Below the pieces are notes generated by a model. The model did no database searches. It saw nothing but the letters and a program-made list of their open reading frames with translations, and was not told the DNA's origin. A stretch of DNA of 64,000 bases from the NCBI RefSeq assembly GCF_007004725.1, contig NZ_ML660160.1, forward strand, positions 739,185-803,184, in the 5' to 3' direction. The stretch is from Aliikangiella coralliicola. GTDB lineage: Bacteria; Pseudomonadota; Gammaproteobacteria; Enterobacterales; Kangiellaceae. The translations under genes were made by a program, and so were the position numbers. Shown here one piece after another: positions 1-9,988 of the stretch (within the stretch, counting starts at the first letter, position 1; the number at the start of each line of letters is the position of its first letter).

Positions 1-1014
1 TTTGTATCCGATACTCGAAACCACCACGCCTGAAATTAAAATAATAATCCAGATAGCCTTAAACTCAATAGTATCAAGGTTGTTTTTCAAGTTGAGAATT
101 CCACTCAGGGCGTATGCAGATGCGAGTGGGGCTGTTACTGCGGAGGATATACCGGCGGCAAACAGACCAATGGCCATGAATGTTTTGGCAAGTTCGCCAA
201 AAACGGGTTCTAATGCCGGGGCCAGATCGGCGGCAGACTGAATTGTTACCTGCTTTCCAAAAAAGGCTGCGGCGGCTGTTGAAACTATTGCGATAGAAAT
301 CAATCCACCGAGGGGAATGGAAATAAAAAGGTCTTTCGTCGCTTCGGGCAAATCATCCGGTGATTGCCATTTTTGTTTGACGCTCGCAGAATGCAGAAAC
401 AAATTATAAGGAACAACAGTGGTTCCTATCAATGCAATAATGGTTAGTGTTGAACCGTCAGGCATGCTGGGAATTAGTAAACCAGAGAATAACTCAGATA
501 AGTCAGGCTGAGTGATGATGAAAGTCGTCAGGAATGCCAGACTCATAATACAGACCAATAGGATCAATGCCTTTTCGACGATTTTGTAACTACCACTCCA
601 CAATAGAATAAATGCGACAACGCCGATGATTAAAGGCCATAGTGAAAGATCTGATGAACCTGATAGTTGAAGTTCTAATAAGCCTGATAGGCCAAGACTG
701 GCCCCAGAGATATTGCCGCTTTGATACGCCGCATTGCCAACCACAATGGCACTGACGACCAGTAAAATTGAAATTGCCCTTAGTAACGGCTGTTGGAAGC
801 TGCTGCGTATGTTTTCTCCTAGCCCCTGTTGCGTGACAATTCCCAGGCGGGCTGTCATTTCTTGCAAAATGATAGTTGCAATGACAGAAAATAATAAAGC
901 CCAAATCAGAGAATAGCCAAAGTGAGTACCGGCCAAGCTGGCAGTAATCACTGTTCCGGGGCCGATAAATGCGGCCGTAACCAAAAATGCGGGACCAACC
1001 TGAGGTAGTTTCAT
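1..1014 (-). CDS. Nramp-family metal transporter-like protein, 3' truncated by window edge
   Basis: Reading the minus strand from the ATG at 1014 gives 338 uninterrupted codons that run off the window, so the C-terminus is missing. The protein is a hydrophobic multi-span membrane protein with the Nramp fold signature: a TM1 GPGT motif (residues 18-21) and a TM6 motif GTTVVPYNLFLHS (197-209) that aligns with the family's GATVMPHNLYLHS. Nramp proteins are proton-coupled Mn2+/Fe2+ importers of the inner membrane. Here the usual ligands are replaced: Asp and Asn of DPGN become Gly18 and Thr21, and Ala and Met of TM6 become Thr198 and Val201. The substrate is therefore uncertain. Upstream Shine-Dalgarno is weak. 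It is divergent from petA. Confidence 0.88.
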   Translation of the reverse strand, partial: MKLPQVGPAFLVTAAFIGPGTVITASLAGTHFGYSLIWALLFSVIATIILQEMTARLGIVTQQGLGENIRSSFQQPLLRAISILLVVSAIVVGNAAYQSGNISGASLGLSGLLELQLSGSSDLSLWPLIIGVVAFILLWSGSYKIVEKALILLVCIMSLAFLTTFIITQPDLSELFSGLLIPSMPDGSTLTIIALIGTTVVPYNLFLHSASVKQKWQSPDDLPEATKDLFISIPLGGLISIAIVSTAAAAFFGKQVTIQSAADLAPALEPVFGELAKTFMAIGLFAAGISSAVTAPLASAYALSGILNLKNNLDTIEFKAIWIIILISGVVVSSIGYK

Positions 1015-1438
1015 TGCGTTTGTAATCTCTCTTTTATTATTGAGCCTGGTTAACTCTAATTGAACTATTATTAATTTACCGAGATCTTGAAGCCCTATAA
1101 TACCGGATAATAACGTCGATAAAAGTTATCAATTTACCCGCTTAAACAGTAAAACTGATAATTGCACCGAATTAAATAAATTTTGATACTTGATAGAGGG
1201 CTTTATGGTGGCTATGTCGAAGTTTAATGTAAAAAATAAATATTATTATATATCAATAAGATACAAACAAAAAACGGCATTTCCTTGTAAAAGTCATGGT
1301 ATTTCTTTATGATCTGCCCGCGAATCCTGTTTATAAGGGAATTTGGCGGTTAAAACAAACATTCTTGCCGACAAGTTTACCTGTTAAAAAGAAATTATTA
1401 TCAAGTATTAGTTACTGGTCGATGGGGAGACTATCCGA
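1015..1438. other. Divergent intergenic region between Nramp-like gene and petA
   Basis: AT-rich 424-bp spacer with no coding potential seen. It must hold the promoters of both divergent genes. One good sigma70-type promoter facing petA is listed separately; the promoter of the Nramp-like gene was not pinned down. Confidence 0.6.
1285..1313 (+). promoter_or_regulatory. Sigma70-type promoter for petABC
   Basis: TTGTAA (1285-1290) and TATGAT (1308-1313) are separated by exactly 17 bp. The -10 matches consensus at 5 of 6 positions and the -35 at 4 of 6. This would start a roughly 120-nt leader ahead of petA, whose own ribosome binding site is GGGGAG near 1424. Confidence 0.6.
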
Positions 1439-2020
1439 ATGAGTAATGATGGTGTAGATAGCGGCAAACGTCGTTTCCTTACACTTGCAACGAGTGCCGT
1501 TGGAGTGGTTGGAGCGGGCTTTGTAGCGGTTCCATTTCTAGGTTCTTGGAAGCCGAGCGCGAAAGCTCAGGCCGCTGGGGCGCCGGTTGAAGTGCCGCTC
1601 GACAAGCTTGAAGAAGGGCAAATGGTAAAAGTTGAGTGGCGCGGAAAACCTGTTTTTGTAGTTAAACGAAGTGAAACAGTCGTTGACGCACTAAAGAATA
1701 CAACGCAGGAATTAAAAGATCCTGAGTCACAAAATATTGAGCAACAGCCTGAATATGTTGATGGCGTCACTCGATCAATTCGTCCTGACGTGATTGTGCT
1801 AGTTGGTATTTGTACTCACCTGGGTTGTGTACCTCAGCATCTGAAAGAAACTGAAGTTGATTGGGGCGGCGGGTTCTTCTGTCCTTGCCACGGTTCACGC
1901 TTTGATTTAGCCGGTCGTGTATTTGCCGGTGTACCTGCTTCGAAGAATCTTCAAGTGCCGCCATACTCTTATCAAGGAAATAACAAGATCGTAATCGGCG
2001 TAGATGAGGGGGCTGCATAA
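1439..2020 (+). CDS. petA: Ubiquinol-cytochrome c reductase, Rieske iron-sulfur subunit
   Basis: The 193-residue Rieske subunit of the cytochrome bc1 complex carries electrons from ubiquinol to cytochrome c1. A twin-arginine stretch (KRRFLTL, residues 10-16) precedes a single hydrophobic helix, the usual uncleaved Tat anchor. The [2Fe-2S] ligands are in CTHLGC (Cys125, His127, Cys130) and CPCHGS (Cys148, Cys150, His151). Length is normal for proteobacterial PetA. It is the first gene of petABC; its TAA overlaps the ATG of petB (TAATG). A GGGGAG site about 10 nt upstream supports the start at 1439. Confidence 0.98.
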   Translation: MSNDGVDSGKRRFLTLATSAVGVVGAGFVAVPFLGSWKPSAKAQAAGAPVEVPLDKLEEGQMVKVEWRGKPVFVVKRSETVVDALKNTTQELKDPESQNIEQQPEYVDGVTRSIRPDVIVLVGICTHLGCVPQHLKETEVDWGGGFFCPCHGSRFDLAGRVFAGVPASKNLQVPPYSYQGNNKIVIGVDEGAA

Positions 2021-3240
2021 TGACTAAAATGGCTCAGCTGATGCAGTGGATTGATGATCGTTTTCCACTGACCAAAGTTTGGAACGAACATCTGGCAGAA
2101 TATTATGCACCAAAGAATTTTAACTTTTGGTACTTCTTTGGTTCACTAGCGCTTCTCGTTTTGGTGAATCAAATTCTAACCGGTATCTGGTTAACGATGA
2201 ACTATAACCCATCTGGCGAACATGCTTATGCTTCGGTTGAGTTCATCATGCGAGACGTTAACTGGGGATGGCTGTTACGCTACATGCACTCCACCGGCGC
2301 TTCCGCGTTTTTCGTGGTTGTCTATCTCCATATGTTCCGCGGCCTGATTTATGGCTCTTTCAGAAAACCCCGCGAGTTAGTCTGGCTTTTCGGTATGATC
2401 ATCTTCGTATTACTGATGGCTGAAGCATTTATGGGTTACTTACTTCCATGGGGTAACATGTCATACTGGGGAGCTCAGGTTATTATCAATCTGTTTAGCG
2501 CGGTTCCTTATGTTGGCGATTACTTAACAGAATGGATTCGAGGTGACTTTATCATTTCGGGTGCAACCTTGAATCGTTTCTTTGCACTACATGTTGTTGC
2601 ACTACCAATAGCATTGTTATTGATGGTTTTCTTACATATCGTTGCATTGCATAAAGTTGGTTCAAACAACCCTGACGGAATAGAAATTAAGAAATATAAA
2701 GATGAAAATGGTATCCCATTAGACGGTATTCCTTTCCATCCTTACTATACTGTTAAAGATATTGTTGGTGTTGCAGGCTTCTTGTTCTTCTTCTGCCTGA
2801 TTATCTTTTTCGCCCCAGAGTTAAATGGTTTCTTCCTAGAGCCACCTAACTTTACACCGGCAGATCCACTAAAAACTCCAGCGCATATCGCGCCAGTCTG
2901 GTATTTCACACCATACTACTCGATATTAAGAGCGGTCCCTGATCAACAACTTGGTGTTGTTGCGATGGCTGCCTCCCTGATTGTTATGTTCTTCTTGCCG
3001 TGGCTTGATCGAAGCAAAGTTAAATCTATTCGTTACAAACATTGGAGCTTTAAAGTTTGGTTAGGTTTATTTGTCATTGCTTTCTTTGTCCTGGGTTACC
3101 TTGGCATGAAAGGGCCAACGCCAATGCGGACTCTTGTTGCTCAAATAGCGACAGTTTATTATTTTGTATTCTTCCTGGGGATGCCTTGGTGGAGTACATG
3201 GGGAGACACTAAGCCTGTACCTGAGAGGGTGACTCACTAA
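2020..3240 (+). CDS. petB: Cytochrome b subunit of bc1 complex
   Basis: The 406-residue integral membrane cytochrome b binds two b-type hemes and contains the quinol oxidation and quinone reduction sites. Segments recognisable from the family include GWLLRYMHSTGAS, LPWGNMSYWGAQV, and the Qo-site region (here PPNFTPADP) preceding a conserved HIAPVWYFTPYYSILR block. It is the full-length one-chain form with about eight or nine membrane helices, not the split b6/IV type. It is coupled to petA and petC through TAATG overlaps on both sides. Confidence 0.98.
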   Translation: MTKMAQLMQWIDDRFPLTKVWNEHLAEYYAPKNFNFWYFFGSLALLVLVNQILTGIWLTMNYNPSGEHAYASVEFIMRDVNWGWLLRYMHSTGASAFFVVVYLHMFRGLIYGSFRKPRELVWLFGMIIFVLLMAEAFMGYLLPWGNMSYWGAQVIINLFSAVPYVGDYLTEWIRGDFIISGATLNRFFALHVVALPIALLLMVFLHIVALHKVGSNNPDGIEIKKYKDENGIPLDGIPFHPYYTVKDIVGVAGFLFFFCLIIFFAPELNGFFLEPPNFTPADPLKTPAHIAPVWYFTPYYSILRAVPDQQLGVVAMAASLIVMFFLPWLDRSKVKSIRYKHWSFKVWLGLFVIAFFVLGYLGMKGPTPMRTLVAQIATVYYFVFFLGMPWWSTWGDTKPVPERVTH

Positions 3241-4118
3241 TGAAAAAGTTACTAATAACAATAAGCGCAATGTTATCGTTTTCATTATCTGCTGCTGAAG
3301 CAGGTTTGACTTTTCCTGATGATAAGTTGCCGATTCTTAATGATGATGCATTAATTGTTTCACAACAGCGTGGAATGCAGATCTACATGAACAATTGTAT
3401 GGGATGTCACTCGCTTGAGTTTCAACGCTACAATCGTGCTGCAAAGGACTTGTTAATTCCAGAAGATATAATGATTGAAAACCTTTTGTTTTCCGAAGGA
3501 AAAGTCGGCGATTTGATGGAAAACACCATGAAAACCAAAGCTGCTGCTAATTGGTTTGGCGCTGCGCCACCGGATTTATCAGTGGTATCTCGTGCTCGTG
3601 GAACTCATTGGTTGTATAACTATATGCGTGGCTTTTATGTCGATGATTCACGGCCCTATGGTGTTAATAACGGCGTATTTAAAGACGTTGGTATGCCTCA
3701 TGTGTTAGAGAATATGCAGGGATTACAGGCAAAAACTGAGAAAGTGAAAGGATTAGAAAACGATGTTCTTTATGCTCAAGCCGATATTGCTAATGCTCGT
3801 AAACAGTTAGAGGAAGGCAATAACACCAGCGAGGCAGAAAAAATGCTCAAGCAGGCAGAGAAAACGATTCACGACGCTGAGGCGGCGATGGTTGAGTTAG
3901 CAGCTGCAGGAGAGTTTTTTACAATCGTTAAAGAAGGTCGACTAAGTCCCCAAGAGTTCGATAGCGCAATGGCTGACTTGGTGAATTTCCTTGATTATGT
4001 CGGCGAGCCAATTAAGTTAGAGAGAGAAAGATTAGGCGTTTGGGTCTTATTGTTTATAGTAGGATTTGGATTTGTTGCTTATCTACTTAAGAAAGAATAT
4101 TGGAAAGATATTCACTAG
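3240..4118 (+). CDS. petC: Cytochrome c1 with a coiled-coil insertion
   Basis: The 292-residue cytochrome c1 has an N-terminal signal peptide, the covalent heme motif CMGCH (Cys53, Cys56, His57), a GMPH segment with the likely axial Met152, and a C-terminal membrane anchor (about 267-283). It accepts electrons from the Rieske protein and passes them to soluble cytochrome c. Between the Met ligand and the conserved LSPQEFDSAMADLVNFL block lies a stretch of about 70 residues (159-230), rich in Lys, Glu, Ala and Gln with heptad-like leucines, which looks like an antiparallel coiled coil. Family members are usually about 240-260 residues, so this insert is unusual. Confidence 0.97.
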   Translation: MKKLLITISAMLSFSLSAAEAGLTFPDDKLPILNDDALIVSQQRGMQIYMNNCMGCHSLEFQRYNRAAKDLLIPEDIMIENLLFSEGKVGDLMENTMKTKAAANWFGAAPPDLSVVSRARGTHWLYNYMRGFYVDDSRPYGVNNGVFKDVGMPHVLENMQGLQAKTEKVKGLENDVLYAQADIANARKQLEEGNNTSEAEKMLKQAEKTIHDAEAAMVELAAAGEFFTIVKEGRLSPQEFDSAMADLVNFLDYVGEPIKLERERLGVWVLLFIVGFGFVAYLLKKEYWKDIH

Positions 4119-4151
4119 AATCTCTAATAGCAATTAAAAAAACATTAATCT

Positions 4152-4185
4152 AAAGAGTAACTACAATGGGTGGTTACTCTTTTTT
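4152..4185 (+). terminator. Rho-independent terminator after petABC
   Basis: AAAGAGTAAC (4152-4161) pairs with GTTACTCTTT (4173-4182) across an 11-nt loop and runs into a T tract. It ends petABC before sspA. Confidence 0.8.
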
Positions 4186-4206
4186 CGCAAGTACGGAGAA
4201 GACTCC

Positions 4207-4836
4207 ATGGCAACAGTAGCCAAACGCTCAATAATGACCTTGTATACGGGTTCTGACGATGTGTACAGTCATCAGGTTCGAATTGTATTAGCTGAGAAAG
4301 GTGTTAATTTCGAAGCAATTGAAGTAGTGGGTAATCAACAACCACCAGAAGATTTAATCGACTTAAATCCTTACAACACAGTTCCGACTTTAGTTGATAG
4401 AGAACTCGTATTGTTTGAAGCGCCTATTATTATGGAATATCTTGACGAGCGCTTTCCTCATCCACCGCTAATGCCCGTTTATCCTGTTGCTCGTGCTCGC
4501 TCTCGTCTGATGATGCATCGAATTGAAAAAGACTGGTACAGCTTGATGAATGCCATCTTAAATGGAAAAGAAAAGGAAGCTGAAAAGTCTCGTAAAGAAC
4601 TTACCGAAAGCTTGTTAACCCTTGCCCCTGTTTTTAGCGAAACGCCTTACTTTTTAAGCGAAGAGTTTTCATTGATTGATTGCTGCCTGGCTCCTTTAAT
4701 GTGGCGATTGCCTGCGATGGGGATTAAATTGACCGGACGCGGTGCAAAAGAAGTCAGCAGCTATATGGAACTTCTTTTTGAGAGAGATTCTTTTCAAGCT
4801 AGTCTCACCGATGCTGAACGAGAGCTGCGAGACTAA
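4207..4836 (+). CDS. sspA: Stringent starvation protein A (SspA)
   Basis: The 209-residue glutathione-S-transferase-fold protein associates with RNA polymerase and helps in stress survival in E. coli; it has no GST activity. An N-terminal thioredoxin-like half (YTGSDDVYSHQVRIVLAEKG, then NPYNTVPTLVD) is followed by an all-helical half, with the FPHPPLMP segment matching the SspA surface pocket. GGAG at about 4195 supports the ATG at 4207. It is translationally coupled to sspB by a TAATG overlap, the standard gammaproteobacterial pair located after petABC. Confidence 0.96.
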   Translation: MATVAKRSIMTLYTGSDDVYSHQVRIVLAEKGVNFEAIEVVGNQQPPEDLIDLNPYNTVPTLVDRELVLFEAPIIMEYLDERFPHPPLMPVYPVARARSRLMMHRIEKDWYSLMNAILNGKEKEAEKSRKELTESLLTLAPVFSETPYFLSEEFSLIDCCLAPLMWRLPAMGIKLTGRGAKEVSSYMELLFERDSFQASLTDAERELRD

Positions 4837-5372
4837 TGCAGTTACCAGACACGTTTACGTCAAATAAACCTTACCTGTTTCGAGCAATTTATGAGTGGTT
4901 GCTCGATAATGAGGCTACTCCCTATATTTTGGTTGATGCAACTAAACCATACGTGGACGTGCCACAAGAACATATCAAGAATGATCAAATTGTATTAAAT
5001 GCGAATCCTTCTGCAGTGCGTGACTGGCACGTTGATAACGAAGCTGTTTCATTTAATGCCAGGTTTAGTGGTGTCTCTCGCCACATATATGTTCCTATGA
5101 ATGCGTTAATGGCTATTTATGCGCAGGAAAATGGATTAGGAATGGCATTTCCTCCGCAAGATGAATTGGAAGAAGAGTCTCAAAGTGGTCAACAAGAAAC
5201 AGAGTTGAGTGATGCTGAAAAAATAGAGGAATCACAAAGTTTCCAGGATGCTAATCACTCGAAAAGTACTAATCACTTAAGGGATGCAAGTGAAATAAAA
5301 GAACAAGATCCGACAACGCCTGATAAAAAGCCACCTTCTAAGAAAGGTTCACATCTTAAGATTGTTAAGTAA
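4836..5372 (+). CDS. sspB: ClpXP protease specificity-enhancing factor SspB
   Basis: The 178-residue adaptor delivers ssrA-tagged proteins from stalled ribosomes to ClpXP. The N-terminal 110 residues are the conserved tag-binding fold (for example PYLFRAIYEWLLDNEATPYI). A low-complexity acidic and polar linker follows (about 112-165). The C-terminus LKIVK matches the ClpX-binding XB tail (LRVVK in E. coli). It shares an operon with sspA. Confidence 0.96.
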   Translation: MQLPDTFTSNKPYLFRAIYEWLLDNEATPYILVDATKPYVDVPQEHIKNDQIVLNANPSAVRDWHVDNEAVSFNARFSGVSRHIYVPMNALMAIYAQENGLGMAFPPQDELEEESQSGQQETELSDAEKIEESQSFQDANHSKSTNHLRDASEIKEQDPTTPDKKPPSKKGSHLKIVK

Positions 5373-5433
5373 GATTTGATTATTATCAGTGAAGTAGAAA
5401 CGAATAACTATACTAACAAAAAGTAGCTAAATC

Positions 5434-5461
5434 AGAGTGGAATTTTTCCACTCTTTTTTTT
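5434..5461 (+). terminator. Rho-independent terminator after sspB
   Basis: AGAGTGGAA (5434-5442), a three-T loop, TTCCACTCT (5446-5454) and then a run of T. It separates sspAB from the convergent dolP group. Confidence 0.85.
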
Positions 5462-5553
5462 ACTTGTTGATTATCACAATTTTAAATGTCAGTTGTATAA
5501 GTTGAGGTTATAAAAGTCTTTGCAGTCTAGTTCTCAACTGCGTCACCTTTCGA

Positions 5554-6755
<1,202 letters not shown>

Positions 6756-7127
6756 TTAAGCAGTAAATGCATTCTTGATCCAGTTGTAGCTAAGTCGTTC
6801 TGCGCTGCCCTCAATGGCAAATACATCAAATCTGCAGCTGACTTTATTGGTTAGTTTTTTCTGTTGTAAATAGAAGCTGGCTGTTTGAATAATTTTCTTC
6901 TGTTTTCTTAAATCTACGCTGGCAACTGCACCACCGTAACTTGATTGTTTGCGGTATCTTACCTCTACAAAAATAAGTGTTTGTCCGTCACGAGCGATAA
7001 TATCAATTTCTCCGAGCTTACATTGAAAGTTGTTTTCAACGATTAAACACTGAGACTTTTTTAGCTGAGTACAGGCAAATGATTCTAACTGAAACCCAAA
7101 CTCGCGCTTATTCACTTTGCTAAACAA
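6756..7127 (-). CDS. yraN: YraN family (UPF0102) endonuclease-like protein
   Basis: The 123-residue protein carries the UPF0102 core GEIDIIARDGQTLIFVEVRYR, whose spaced Asp, Glu and Lys/Arg residues resemble Holliday-junction-resolvase-type nucleases. Its role is not established. The reading frame opens at a TTG (7127) with an AGGA about 8 nt upstream; a GTG at 7115 is possible but lacks a good ribosome binding site. It lies between lpoA and diaA, the usual position. Confidence 0.9.
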   Translation of the reverse strand: MFSKVNKREFGFQLESFACTQLKKSQCLIVENNFQCKLGEIDIIARDGQTLIFVEVRYRKQSSYGGAVASVDLRKQKKIIQTASFYLQQKKLTNKVSCRFDVFAIEGSAERLSYNWIKNAFTA

Positions 7128-7158
7128 TTCCAGTCCTAACTCTCTTAATTCATCATGT

Positions 7159-9063
7159 CTAATTGATATTGGAAGACTGAGGTTCCAGCTTATCTTGTTC
7201 GATATTCGCTTGGGTTTCGAGTTGTTTTATTTCACGTTCTTTGGTGACGTTTGGAATGCCACGGTTAAACTGAGCCCAGGTTAGAAAACGATGAACCAGC
7301 CCTAATTCGTCAACCGCGAGCTCACCGGCGAGGCCGTTCCAACGATATTCAGGAAATGCTTTCAAAATCGCCAGTTGATTAAGAATTCGATAACTGTCAA
7401 AGCCCAGTGCAAAAAAGCGACCACGAGCATCGAGTGCCTGCGGTTGAGTTTCCTTTAGCACAGTTCGAGTTTGTTCAAAGTCTGGTAACTCGCTAAGAAG
7501 TAGTGGAATATCAGGAAATTCAATACCATTAAGATCAATATCAGTTTGTGGTTTCTTCTTACCGGAATAAACCATAGAGGTTGCGATAACCGGCAGGTCA
7601 TGGGCATAGTAAAAGTTGATAAAAGGTTTAATCATGCGCCCCATTGCCGGACTGGCAATCATGAAAATAAAATCAGCGTCCTGTCGACGGCGCATTTCAA
7701 ATTCAAGGTTTCTGCCGAGCAATTGTTGTAAAGATTTTTTGCGACGCATACTGCTGTCCACGCCGAGTAAATGTTGTACTTCAGTTTTCAGTGACTTGGC
7801 ATCTTTATATTTCTGAACTTCAACTAATTCGCCACCCATTTGCTCAAAATATTCTCTAAAAGTTTCTTCGGCTCTTTTTCCAACAGTGTTGTCCGGTAAA
7901 AATGCAATCGCTTTACGGTAGCCTTTTTCAAACGCGCGATGAGCTGACTGGATCGCTTCGTCTTCAACCGGTAAACCGAACTGAAAAACTTGAGGATGGT
8001 TATATCTTTGTTCTTCCATTCGATTGAGGGCGAGCATCGGAACAGGAAGTGACTCTTGGTTAAGCACTGTCTCAAGGGACTCTTTGGTTAAAGGTCCGAG
8101 AACGAAGTCCGCACCATCATCGATTGCCTGTTGATAGGGCGTTAGTGCTGATAACGAGCGAGCCGTGTCATAGAAACTTAACTTGGGCGCTACGTTAGCC
8201 GAATCTGATTGATAGTGAGCCGCGATTATACCGTCCTGGATCATCATACCAATGCTGGCGTTTTTCCCGCTGAGCGGCAAAAGCACTGCAATTCTTTGTG
8301 GTTTGTATTCTTCAGCAGCCACCGCTTTCTGTAGTGTTGCTGGTTGGTTAACTTGTGACGGGTGAAGCGGGTAGCGTTTTTTCCAGGTGTCAATTTCACT
8401 GAGCAGCTTCTGAGGGTGGTAACCCCAACGCTTATTAATGTACACGATTTCCAGCCAACCATTCATCCTCTGACTATTAAAATCCGTAATGAGTTGTTGC
8501 AAGAAATCAGTTTCAATTTCACTCAATGCCTGCCAGATTTTCTCGTTATTGGCTCTTAAAACCTCTGCGTCATCAATTAAGTCGTCTAACTCTATTCTAA
8601 GTTTTGCCGCTTCAAAATAATTACCATTTGCCAGATAGCTATCTGACAGGCTCTGGGCATAGCGTAGCTGCCAATGAATAGGTTTTGCCGTGGGCGATAC
8701 AATTGTTTTTAGTTGGTTTAGCGAGGCTTCGTTTGCCTCCAGGCCGAGCAGTGTTTCGCCATAGTAGAGATGGAAGTCGTCCATCTGGTCTGGAGTCAGT
8801 AGTTGTTGATTGACCCGGATTAAAAGCTCCTGAGATTTTTCAAAGCGTCGTTCAAGCACAAGTAAACCGGAAGCTTGTACCAAAAGCGCACTTTTTCTAT
8901 CGGGGTCAGCTTTTTGTGCCTGTTTTAACAAGTATTCAAGATTTTGCTGGTTTGAGGCTGAACTTAAAGAAGACTGTCGAGTTTGGGGGCCGCAGCCCTG
9001 CAATAATAGGACTATCAGCGCGAAACTCAGTAATTTGTTGCTTTGATTGATAAAATTATTCAT
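7159..9063 (-). CDS. lpoA: Penicillin-binding protein activator LpoA
   Basis: The 634-residue outer-membrane lipoprotein has the lipobox LLLQGC near residues 20-25. An N-terminal TPR-like helical part (about 30-235) precedes a C-terminal domain with the fold of periplasmic ligand-binding proteins, starting at RIAVLLPLSGKNASIGMMIQDG. In E. coli LpoA reaches through the periplasm to stimulate PBP1A transpeptidation. It is the first gene of the minus-strand group and is divergent from rsmI with 40 bp between starts, as in other gammaproteobacteria. Confidence 0.95.
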   Translation of the reverse strand: MNNFINQSNKLLSFALIVLLLQGCGPQTRQSSLSSASNQQNLEYLLKQAQKADPDRKSALLVQASGLLVLERRFEKSQELLIRVNQQLLTPDQMDDFHLYYGETLLGLEANEASLNQLKTIVSPTAKPIHWQLRYAQSLSDSYLANGNYFEAAKLRIELDDLIDDAEVLRANNEKIWQALSEIETDFLQQLITDFNSQRMNGWLEIVYINKRWGYHPQKLLSEIDTWKKRYPLHPSQVNQPATLQKAVAAEEYKPQRIAVLLPLSGKNASIGMMIQDGIIAAHYQSDSANVAPKLSFYDTARSLSALTPYQQAIDDGADFVLGPLTKESLETVLNQESLPVPMLALNRMEEQRYNHPQVFQFGLPVEDEAIQSAHRAFEKGYRKAIAFLPDNTVGKRAEETFREYFEQMGGELVEVQKYKDAKSLKTEVQHLLGVDSSMRRKKSLQQLLGRNLEFEMRRRQDADFIFMIASPAMGRMIKPFINFYYAHDLPVIATSMVYSGKKKPQTDIDLNGIEFPDIPLLLSELPDFEQTRTVLKETQPQALDARGRFFALGFDSYRILNQLAILKAFPEYRWNGLAGELAVDELGLVHRFLTWAQFNRGIPNVTKEREIKQLETQANIEQDKLEPQSSNIN

Positions 9064-9103
9064 TATCCGTTAAAAACTCCAATCATTTCTCGTCAAGGCG
9101 ACC

Positions 9104-9988
9104 ATGAACTCTAACCAATCTTACCAGCCGGCCAGTCAATCTTCAGGTATTGAATCACAGGGCGTATTGTATGTTGTTGCCACGCCAATTGGAAATCTTG
9201 GTGATATTAGTGATCGTATGCGTGAAATTCTAGCCATGGTTTCTCGAGTGGCCGCGGAAGACACGCGTCGAGCAAGGCAACTATTATCCCATATCGGTGT
9301 GAACAAACCATGCTTTTCGTTACATGAACATAACGAAAGACAAAAATTAGATTATATAGTTCAGCAACTCAGTGAAGGAGAGTCAATCGCTTTGATTTCC
9401 GATGCTGGTACACCGTTAATAAGCGACCCGGGTTATCCTCTGGTCACTGAACTTAGAGCCAAAGGGCTAAAAGTAGTGCCGATACCCGGCCCTTGCGCGT
9501 TGATCACCGCTCTATCCGCCGCCGGGTTACCGAGCGACCGCTTTATATTTGAAGGTTTTTTGCCTGCGAAACAGGGGGCGAGGCTTACTTACCTGAAAAA
9601 TTTGCTCAAGGAATCTGGCACGATTATTTTCTACGAATCGTCACATCGCATCAAAGCGAGCCTCTCAGATATGCAACAGGTATTTGGTAGCGACCGACAC
9701 GTAGTAATTGCGCGTGAGCTGACTAAGACTTTCGAGACCTTTCTAGATGGTGAATTGAGCGAAGTATCACAAATCCTTGATGACGATCCGAATCAATGTC
9801 GTGGAGAGTTTGTTGTCATGCTGAGAGGTGCAGCGAAAGCGAATGAAGCTTTATCAGTCGAGTCACAAGAGTTGGCTACTAAGCTGATTGAATATTTGCC
9901 GATTAAGCAAGCGGCGAAGGTAACTGCCGAAATGTTCGGCGATAAAAAAAACCAGATATATCAGTTTTTATTGTCTAACCAGCGTTAA
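9104..9988 (+). CDS. rsmI: 16S rRNA 2'-O-ribose C1402 methyltransferase RsmI
   Basis: The 294-residue protein has the tetrapyrrole-methylase fold. The characteristic start VLYVVATPIGNLGDIS (about 22-37), then SDAGTPLISDPGYPLV, PGPCALITALSAAGLP and FYESSHRI identify RsmI. It uses S-adenosylmethionine to methylate the ribose of C1402 in 16S rRNA. It has a slightly longer, Ser/Gln-rich N-terminus than usual; no better internal start was seen. Confidence 0.97.
   Translation: MNSNQSYQPASQSSGIESQGVLYVVATPIGNLGDISDRMREILAMVSRVAAEDTRRARQLLSHIGVNKPCFSLHEHNERQKLDYIVQQLSEGESIALISDAGTPLISDPGYPLVTELRAKGLKVVPIPGPCALITALSAAGLPSDRFIFEGFLPAKQGARLTYLKNLLKESGTIIFYESSHRIKASLSDMQQVFGSDRHVVIARELTKTFETFLDGELSEVSQILDDDPNQCRGEFVVMLRGAAKANEALSVESQELATKLIEYLPIKQAAKVTAEMFGDKKNQIYQFLLSNQR

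Noticed and set aside
590..904. Open frame of 104 codons on the minus strand
   Set aside because: It is a different frame inside the Nramp-like gene, which reads continuously from 1014 to the window edge and has clear family motifs.
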